Of a stretch of DNA of 17,719 bases, positions 12,379 to 17,719 are shown in pieces. The DNA comes from JAXHUH01 sp034211175 (GTDB taxonomy: Bacteria; Actinomycetota; Acidimicrobiia; Acidimicrobiales; CAIXPF01). The DNA lies in assembly GCA_034211175.1 (NCBI GenBank), contig JAXHUH010000250.1, positions 1 to 17,719 of the forward strand, written 5' to 3'. Position 1 is the first letter of the stretch. Each line of letters opens with the position of its first letter. Both the position numbers and the translations under genes were made by a program. A model generated the notes under the pieces. The model saw nothing but the letters and a program-made list of their open reading frames with translations. It was not told where the DNA came from and did not search any database.

Positions 12379-14112
12379 ATGAGCGGGTCGGTCCTGCTCG
12401 TCATCGGCGTCCCACACCGCCTCGTCGACGGGCGTGGGATCGCCCACGTCGTGGGGCACCTGGTGGCCAACGGGCCCGCCGACTACCGGGCGTTCCGGTT
12501 CTGGCCCCAGCTCGTCGAGCGCGGACGCATCGAGTCGTTCGCCACCATCGTGCGCCGGTCGTTCACCGCGTACGCCGTGCGCTGCCGGCCCGGTGACGTC
12601 GAGCCGATGCGGGACCTGCTCGTCGACTCGTTGCTCGACGTGCCCGTCGACGTCGGCTCGCTCGCGGCGGTGACCGCGGCCCGGCCGACGGTCGGCACGG
12701 TCCGCGACGAGCTCGCCTTGCGCGCCGGCGGCATCCGCTCCCTGTCCAAGGACCTGGTCGGCCGCCTCCACCGGGGCACGCCGCTCGAGCACGACCCCGC
12801 CGGCACCGTGGCCACGCGCCCGACCATCGACGGCGAGGAGGTGCGGAACCACGTCGAGCGCTGGCATCACCCTGCCCAGTGGTGCATCGCTGTCGTCGAT
12901 GGCGAGGTCGTGCTGACCGAGCGCCCGCAGCGGGGCCTCGAGCCGGTCGCCCCTCCCCTGTCGAGCGTCAGCTCGAGCTTCGATGCGGGCGCCGGCGTCG
13001 GGCTCGTCGGCGCGGCGTGGGCGTTCGGGTCCGAGGGTGCACGGGCCGCCTCGATCGGCGACGCCCGCGCCCGGGCCCACCAGCTCCGGGACCCGCGGAC
13101 CGTCCGCCAGCTCGCCCGGGTCGGGCTACGGCCCGCGGCGGCGCCGCTGCTCGACCCGGTGGCGCCGTTCCCGGTCGTCGCCGGGGTGTGGTTCGACGAC
13201 GGCGGGACCCGGGCCCCGGGTGAGGTGTCGGAGCTGGTCGAGCACCTGTCCCGCGCCGCGGGCACCACGGCTGTGCCGCCCGAGGACTGGTGGACGTCGC
13301 TCTCCGGCTCCGGGGCGGGCCCGGACGTCGACCGGGCGCTGCTCGCGGTCGCCGATCGCTTCGCCGAGGCGACCCCGGCGCGCCCCGTCGCTCCCGATGG
13401 GGCCGACCCGGTGCGCCGCCACCGCGAGCGTGGGGCCCCGCGTTGTGATCGCCGGCAGCGCCCCCTCCGCCGATCCGTCGACGACGCCACCGGGCGGTCG
13501 GCCGAACCGGCCCCGGCGCGGGTCGCACCATCGGTCCCCGGTGAGCCCGGCGTAGCGGCGACCGACACGGCCCCGGCCGGTCTCGCGACGGCCGAGCCCG
13601 GGCCGGGCGGTCACCGTGGGGGCGACCGCCCGCCCGGCTCGGTGCGGATGCGGTGCTACCACCCGGGGCTCGACCACCTCGACACCGGCGCCGACGGCCT
13701 CCGGATCTCCTCCGGCGTGCGCCAGACCGTCGATGCCGAGCTCCCGTACCTCGAGGTCGAGATCGGCTCGGAGCTCGTGGGCCGGGGAACCGGGCAGGCG
13801 GCGCACGTCGCCGCCATCTGGGCGACGGCACTCGGGGCCACCGGCCGCCGGGAGGTCGGGACGCTCCGGCCCGACCGGGAGGCGACCTGGTCGGTCGCGG
13901 TCTTCGGGGACGTCGACGGTGCCGAGCTGCGGTCGTGGATCGCCCTGGTCCGCGGCCTCGTGGACGACGACTGGGCGCGCCTGGTCCGTGGCGGTCCCGG
14001 CCACGGGCCCGCCGCCGTGGCGACGGGAACGGACGAGCCGGCCCGGCCGGCCGACCGTTCGTGGGGTGATGGCACACCCGTGCGCCGCGCCGCCGGTCGG
14101 CGCAGCGTCTGA
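12379..14112 (+). CDS. M16 (insulinase/pitrilysin) peptidase-like protein lacking the catalytic glutamate
   Basis: 577 residues. The N-terminal ~180 residues follow the M16 peptidase domain: GIAHVVGHLVANG (20-32) corresponds to GIAHFLEHMLFKG, then the helix ending ERGRIESFAT, the strand FTAYAVRCRPGDVEPM, and RLHRGTPLEHDPAGT (129-143). The domain ends with ERWHHPAQWCIAVVDGEV, equivalent to the final 'nmvlavvGdv' strand. In active enzymes HxxEH supplies two zinc-binding histidines and the catalytic Glu; here it is H23-V-V-G-H27, so the base is absent. Non-catalytic M16 chains are known (for example one subunit of the mitochondrial processing peptidase). The usual first strand is missing and no earlier start codon exists before an in-frame stop at 12253. 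Residues ~330-420 are a disordered Pro/Ala/Arg linker, and ~422-545 a separate compact domain I do not recognise. No signal peptide. Confidence 0.72.
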   Translation: MSGSVLLVIGVPHRLVDGRGIAHVVGHLVANGPADYRAFRFWPQLVERGRIESFATIVRRSFTAYAVRCRPGDVEPMRDLLVDSLLDVPVDVGSLAAVTAARPTVGTVRDELALRAGGIRSLSKDLVGRLHRGTPLEHDPAGTVATRPTIDGEEVRNHVERWHHPAQWCIAVVDGEVVLTERPQRGLEPVAPPLSSVSSSFDAGAGVGLVGAAWAFGSEGARAASIGDARARAHQLRDPRTVRQLARVGLRPAAAPLLDPVAPFPVVAGVWFDDGGTRAPGEVSELVEHLSRAAGTTAVPPEDWWTSLSGSGAGPDVDRALLAVADRFAEATPARPVAPDGADPVRRHRERGAPRCDRRQRPLRRSVDDATGRSAEPAPARVAPSVPGEPGVAATDTAPAGLATAEPGPGGHRGGDRPPGSVRMRCYHPGLDHLDTGADGLRISSGVRQTVDAELPYLEVEIGSELVGRGTGQAAHVAAIWATALGATGRREVGTLRPDREATWSVAVFGDVDGAELRSWIALVRGLVDDDWARLVRGGPGHGPAAVATGTDEPARPADRSWGDGTPVRRAAGRRSV

Positions 14113-14124
14113 GTGCGTCGACCA

Positions 14125-14143
14125 CCGGGCGGCGAGCGCCCGG
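14125..14143. terminator. hairpin between convergent genes, possible bidirectional terminator
   Basis: CCGGGCG (14125-14131) and CGCCCGG (14137-14143) form a 7-base-pair stem with loop GCGAG, 12 bases past the M16-like stop and 15 bases past the stop of the opposing gene, centred in a 46-base convergent gap. Confidence 0.5.
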
Positions 14144-14158
14144 CCACCCATGGTCGGC

Positions 14159-14683
14159 TCAGCCGCCGCAGGCGCCTCCCTGCCGCAGCCAACGCACGAG
14201 CCCGAAGCGCCGGGCCGGCTCGGTCATCGGCACCCTCGGCGGCTCTCCCCCGCGTGCGCTCAGCGCGGGACGGAGCTCGTCGATCGAACGGCGGCACCGC
14301 TCGCCCTCGGCCGTCGCCGGGAGTTGGTGGGTCAGCGCGTCGAGGTGGCGTTGGAGCTGCTTGGGCGCCGGCCCGAGCAGCGCCTGGCGGTGGGTCGCGG
14401 CGTCGAGGTTGTCCGCCCACCGGGCAAGGACACGGGGGTCGCGGTGGTCCCCCGCCTGCACCACGAGGCGGAACGTGCGCAGGAGGGTGGCCGGCGAGCG
14501 CCAGCGCACCTCCTCCGCCCTGCGCTCCTCGTCGAGCCAGCGACCCAGGTCGGCGAGACGCCGGTGGTCGGGGCATGCGGCCGTGTCGCACGTCTCGTCC
14601 GGGCCGACCTCGGCGACGGCGCGACGGACGAGCAACAGGCCGTGTTGCCAGCCGAGCAGGCCGTTGTCGTCCAGCACGTCCAC
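14159..14683 (-). CDS. small protein of unknown function with a Cys/His cluster; start uncertain
   Basis: 174 residues if translation begins at the GTG at 14683. Third-position GC is very high on this strand, which identifies it as the coding strand; the opposite reading has the repetitive look of antisense. Coding character appears to continue upstream to about 14756 (RVASLVFGVRPGIAWRLGL), yet there is no ATG, GTG or TTG in frame between 14683 and the opposite-strand gene starting at 14850. The true start may be a rare codon, or the gene may be 5'-damaged. The protein is helical, with ETCDTAACPDH (C32, C37, H40), TLLRTFRLVVQAGDHRDPRVLARWADNLD, and a Cys-containing C-terminus RQGGACGG. Four cysteines and the CxxxxCxxH spacing might bind a metal. 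No family is recognised. Confidence 0.55.
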   Translation of the reverse strand: MDVLDDNGLLGWQHGLLLVRRAVAEVGPDETCDTAACPDHRRLADLGRWLDEERRAEEVRWRSPATLLRTFRLVVQAGDHRDPRVLARWADNLDAATHRQALLGPAPKQLQRHLDALTHQLPATAEGERCRRSIDELRPALSARGGEPPRVPMTEPARRFGLVRWLRQGGACGG

Positions 14684-14792
14684 GGGCGCAGCCGGGAGCC
14701 CGAGCCGCCACGCGATGCCGGGGCGGACACCGAAGACCAGGCTGGCAACCCGCTGTTGAACGATCTCGGTCGATCGGCGAGACTGCCGTGAA

Positions 14793-14820
14793 TTCGTGTG
14801 CGGTCCGATCGTTCGATACT
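14793..14820 (+). promoter_or_regulatory. candidate sigma-70-type promoter for the SARP-family regulator
   Basis: TTCGTG (14793-14798) and GATACT (14815-14820) are separated by 16 bases in a locally A/T-richer stretch, 29 bases before the TTG start at 14850. The implied leader is short but includes the GGAGG site at 14839-14843. GATACT matches the -10 consensus at five of six positions; the -35 is weak. Confidence 0.35.
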
Positions 14821-14849
14821 GATGTGGTGCGGTCCCGCGGAGGTCCCAG

Positions 14850-17681
14850 TTGAGTCGCAGTGGTACGACAGCCGGTCCACGCGGATCCGAGCTCGTACGG
14901 CACGCGCTCCTCGACCTCGTCGGTGAGCACCGGGGGCTGGTGCTCGTCGAGGCGCCGGCGGGGTTCGGCAAGCGCACGTTCGCGTCGCAGCTCGGCGCGC
15001 TCCCGGGCACGGCCGTCGTCCCGACGCTCGAGGACGGCCTCGCCTCGGCCGACGAGCGCTCGGCCCGAAGGCTCGTGGTGCGGTCGGTGCGCAGCGACGT
15101 GACCGCGGCGGAGGTGCTGCGCGTCGTCGAGCGGACGACGGCGGACACCATCGTGCTCTGCACGAGCCACGTCCCCGTCCCGTTGCGCTGGTCGCTCGAC
15201 GGGATCGAGCTGCTCGACCTCGACTGGCGTGATCTCCGGTTCAGCACGGCCGAGATCGAGGAGCTGGCGACCGCATCACTGCCTCGCGACGTCGCCCTTG
15301 CGTTCGTCGAGTTGATGGCACCTTTCACGGAAGGGTGGCCGGCGGCGGTCACCGCATCACTGCAAATGGTCGCCCGGAGTGCCGAGCCATTCGAGGCAAT
15401 GCGGTCCGTCGTCTCGGCGCCAATGCACATCCGCGAATTGGTCGATCGATTCGCTCATGTGGTCGCGCCGCAGCGGTGGCATGCGCTCACCCAGCTCGCG
15501 CATCTCGGCTCGTTCTCCGAGTCGGTGGCCAGCGCCCTGCTCGGCTCGGACGGCGTCGATGCGGTGCGCGGTGTCGGGTTCCCGCTGCTGCCCGACGAGC
15601 AGCGTCTGCGGATGTCGTTGGCCGTCGCCGAGGTGCTGCGATCGATCGGCCCGCTGGAGCCGGAGACCGTGGCCCGGCTGACGCCGGCGCTGATCGCCGA
15701 CGGCTCGCTGCTCACCGCGCTTCGCCTGTTGGTCAGCGTCGGCGGGGCCGGCGATGCCGCCGACCTGGTCGTCAGCACGGGCCCGTCCCGCCTCGACGAC
15801 GTGGAGCAGGTGCGGCTGCTCAGCATCCTCGATCTCCTCGGGGCCGAGGCGGCCCGGGTGCCCCGCCTGCACCTCATCCGGGCGCGTGTCGAGCGCAACC
15901 TGGCGCGGTTGGCGGCGTCGCGGGCGTCGTTGGACGCCGCGGAGCGGGGCGCCGACGCGACGGGTGATCGCGAGCTGGCGCTCGAGGCCCGGATCGAGCG
16001 GTTGTTGGCCACGGCCCTCTCCGGCGTCGAGGACGACGGGCTGGTCGGCGAGATCGAGCGGCTCCGAACCGACGACGGCGACCTGGACGTGCGGCTCCGG
16101 TTGCGTCTCCGCGAGATCGACGCGGTGCGCCTCGCGCAACAGCCCGACCCGGCGGCGGTGCAGGAGGCGAGCACCGCGCTGCGCGAGGTGGCCATCCAGT
16201 GGGAGCACCTGGGCGACACCGCCCGGGCCGCGGCCACGATCCGGGTCCTGGCCTCCGGCGCGCTCTCCCACCTCGGGCACTACCGCGAGGCCCAGGAGCA
16301 GCTGCGACGGGCGTCGGAGCTGACGTGGAACAAGGCCTTCGACCGGTTGCTCACCGCCGAGCTCTCGGCCCGGCTCGACGTGCTGGCCGGCGACCTGGAC
16401 GCCCACGAGCGCAGCGTGGCCGAGGCGGAGAGCCTGCTCAGCGGGCTCGAGATCCCGTGGATCGAGGCCTACCTGTCGTGGTGGAAGATGCTCGCCGCGT
16501 CGCAGCGGGCCGACCGCGCCGCGGTGGCGACGTTGTTCCACCGCTGCGAGCGGCTCCTCGGCGAGCTGCTGAGCGGCCAGACCGGCGCGGTGTTCAACGC
16601 GGAGGCCGCCGTCGCGTTCGCCCTGGCCGGCGAGACCGAGCAGGCGACCGAGCTGGTGGAGCTGGCGTTGTCGCACCCCAACGCCGACCCGGTCGAGGCG
16701 AACATGGCCGCGGTCATCGTCCACGCCCGTGCCGGCGACCTCGACGCCGCTCTCGCCCGCCACGAGGAGCTGGTCGCGTCGGGGCGCCTCCCGCCGGATC
16801 GCCTGTGGCGGCCCGTGCTCGAGCTGGTCCGGGCGGGTGCGGACGGCATCGATCGCCGGACGGCGCGCAACGCGACGGCCGCGGTCAGCGGGCTCGGCCT
16901 CGAGGAGCTCGTCGCCCAGCTCGGGCTGGTCACCTCCGACGAGGCGCCGTCCGCCGGGGCGGACGCCGCGGCGCCGATGACCGTGTCGGTGCTCGGTGGC
17001 TTCTCGGTGACCGTCGACGGTGGGCCGGTGGCCGTGCCGCCGGGCCACGTCGCGCGCCTGCTGAAGCTGCTCGCCGTCCGCCCGGCCGGCGTGGCGGTCG
17101 AGGTGGCGATCGACCTGCTGTGGCCCGACATGGCCGAGGTCGTGGGCCGGCGACGCCTCAAGAACGTCGTGAACCGGCTGCGGGGAACGGTCGGCCAGAC
17201 GATGATCCGGCGTGACCGGGGCACGCTCGGGCTCGACCCGTCGGTCGAGGTCGATCTCGTCGGGTTCGAGCGTGCCGTCACGAGTGCGCTGCTCACCGGG
17301 CCGCCGGGCGACACCGCGTGGGTCGACGCCGCGGTCCGGGCCCTCAGCGCGTACCGGGGCGAGCTGCTCCCCGACGATCCCTACGACGACTGGTTGGCGA
17401 CGGAGCGGCTGTCGGCCCGGTCACGTGCCGTCGCCGTGCTCGAGCGCCTCCTCGACGCGGGCCCACGCGTCGGTCCGCCCGCGCCCTGGCTGCTCGACGC
17501 CGCGCTGCGCATCGACACCGAGAGCACGCGCCTGTACGTCGCGTTGGCCGACCGCGCCGTCGCCGAGCAGCAGCTCGGCTGCGCGGAGGCCGCGCTCGGT
17601 CACGCCCGTTCGGTGGCCGACGCACTCGGCGTCGACGTCGGCCGTGACATCCTCGCCGTCGAGGAGCGCATCAGCGCCTGA
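14850..17681 (+). CDS. large transcriptional regulator: degenerate MalT-like NTPase, helical repeats, C-terminal SARP-type winged helix and BTAD
   Basis: 943 residues; TTG start chosen because GGAGG (14839-14843) lies six bases upstream. Residues ~28-45, LVLVEAPAGFGKRTFASQL, are a Walker A like that of MalT-type STAND NTPases, but Arg42 replaces the Ser/Thr after Lys41. The strand expected to hold Walker B acids reads RRLVVRSVRS (~73-81). TIVLCTSHVPVPLRWSLDGIELLDLDWRDLRFSTAEIEEL (~100-139), here split only by its known MalT-like pattern, matches the segment where these proteins have 'SR..PPL..LR...L..L...DLRFT..E'. Residues ~280-690 are TPR-like helical hairpins. From ~710 (VSVLGGFSVTVDGGPV) comes an OmpR-type winged helix with VVNRLRGTVGQ, then a BTAD domain to the C-terminus (AYRGELLPDDPYDDWL, then TPR-like helices). 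AfsR-type proteins carry this module at the N-terminus and MalT has a C-terminal LuxR helix-turn-helix; here the SARP module occupies the MalT output position. Ligand and targets are unknown. Confidence 0.85.
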   Translation: MSRSGTTAGPRGSELVRHALLDLVGEHRGLVLVEAPAGFGKRTFASQLGALPGTAVVPTLEDGLASADERSARRLVVRSVRSDVTAAEVLRVVERTTADTIVLCTSHVPVPLRWSLDGIELLDLDWRDLRFSTAEIEELATASLPRDVALAFVELMAPFTEGWPAAVTASLQMVARSAEPFEAMRSVVSAPMHIRELVDRFAHVVAPQRWHALTQLAHLGSFSESVASALLGSDGVDAVRGVGFPLLPDEQRLRMSLAVAEVLRSIGPLEPETVARLTPALIADGSLLTALRLLVSVGGAGDAADLVVSTGPSRLDDVEQVRLLSILDLLGAEAARVPRLHLIRARVERNLARLAASRASLDAAERGADATGDRELALEARIERLLATALSGVEDDGLVGEIERLRTDDGDLDVRLRLRLREIDAVRLAQQPDPAAVQEASTALREVAIQWEHLGDTARAAATIRVLASGALSHLGHYREAQEQLRRASELTWNKAFDRLLTAELSARLDVLAGDLDAHERSVAEAESLLSGLEIPWIEAYLSWWKMLAASQRADRAAVATLFHRCERLLGELLSGQTGAVFNAEAAVAFALAGETEQATELVELALSHPNADPVEANMAAVIVHARAGDLDAALARHEELVASGRLPPDRLWRPVLELVRAGADGIDRRTARNATAAVSGLGLEELVAQLGLVTSDEAPSAGADAAAPMTVSVLGGFSVTVDGGPVAVPPGHVARLLKLLAVRPAGVAVEVAIDLLWPDMAEVVGRRRLKNVVNRLRGTVGQTMIRRDRGTLGLDPSVEVDLVGFERAVTSALLTGPPGDTAWVDAAVRALSAYRGELLPDDPYDDWLATERLSARSRAVAVLERLLDAGPRVGPPAPWLLDAALRIDTESTRLYVALADRAVAEQQLGCAEAALGHARSVADALGVDVGRDILAVEERISA

Positions 17682-17695
17682 GGAACGCGCGCGTC

Positions 17696-17719
17696 GCCCG
17701 TGGCCGACCGGCCACGGGC
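17696..17719 (+). terminator. 10-base-pair perfect hairpin after the SARP-family regulator
   Basis: GCCCGTGGCC (17696-17705) and GGCCACGGGC (17710-17719) form a perfect stem with the tetraloop GACC, beginning 14 bases past the stop. It is a strong intrinsic-type hairpin; whether a U-tract follows cannot be seen because the window ends here. Confidence 0.7.

Noticed and set aside
12152..12382. A 76-codon plus-strand frame ending in an ATGA overlap with the M16-like gene, containing STLPHEGL, faintly like the first M16 strand.
   Set aside because: Only about three quarters of its codons end in G or C, compared with over 90% in the neighbouring genes. There is no ribosome binding site, and the spacing to the HVVGH motif is too long and in a different frame.
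13616..14791. A 391-codon plus-strand frame running from the M16-like gene through the convergent gene.
   Set aside because: It is out of frame with the M16-like protein and antisense to a gene with strong third-position GC; its translation has the repetitive look of shadow sequence.

Overview
This is a GC-rich (about 72%) chromosomal window in which nearly every codon ends in G or C. GTG and TTG starts are common, and the gene content is actinobacterial: a SARP/BTAD regulator, a membrane-anchored Hsp70-like protein, a PdhA/PdhB pair and an RsgA GTPase. I infer an actinomycete, possibly of the Acidimicrobiia; nothing here fixes the genus. I see no rRNA, tRNA, insertion sequence, CRISPR array, phage gene or attachment site.

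Layout. At 1-530 lies the C-terminal end of a cysteine-containing, probably secreted protein. Two tandem paralogous response regulators follow (670-1485, 1634-2413). Each has an intact receiver domain and, in place of a DNA-binding domain, a helical C-terminus resembling the RsbU N-terminal/KaiA C-terminal bundle. Each is preceded by a sequence matching the sigma-28 (FliA) promoter pattern of motile actinomycetes, CTCA-N17-GCCGA(A/T). On the minus strand come a 2-oxoacid (probably pyruvate) dehydrogenase E1 alpha/beta pair (4501 to 2457), an intergenic region with three consecutive hairpins (4559-4674), a DoxX/methyltransferase pair (6083 to 4744), a J-domain protein (6934-6170) and a degenerate SMC/ABC-type ATPase (8050-7016). 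A small unknown plus-strand gene (8308-8688) converges on an overlapping minus-strand pair, an Hsp70-like membrane protein followed by RsgA (11018 to 8714). The right part holds a heme-oxygenase-fold protein (11328-11963), an M16-peptidase-like protein (12379-14112), a small unknown minus-strand gene (about 14683-14159) and a 943-residue regulator (14850-17681). That regulator has a MalT-like NTPase/helical-repeat body and a C-terminal SARP-type DNA-binding plus BTAD module. A strong hairpin ends the window.

How the genes relate. The clearest functional units are the two receiver proteins (likely one regulatory module under a motility sigma factor), PdhA-PdhB (one heterotetrameric enzyme) and the Hsp70-like/RsgA overlap. 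A striking theme is the number of probable pseudoenzymes. The M16-like protein has HVVGH where HxxEH is expected. The heme-oxygenase-like protein appears to lack the axial histidine. The SMC-like protein has lost the Walker A lysine and Walker B acids. The regulator's NTPase domain has an altered Walker A and no recognisable Walker B, and the Hsp70-like protein has altered phosphate loops. The most interesting candidate for an undescribed system is the tandem receiver/KaiA-RsbU-like pair under apparent FliA promoters.
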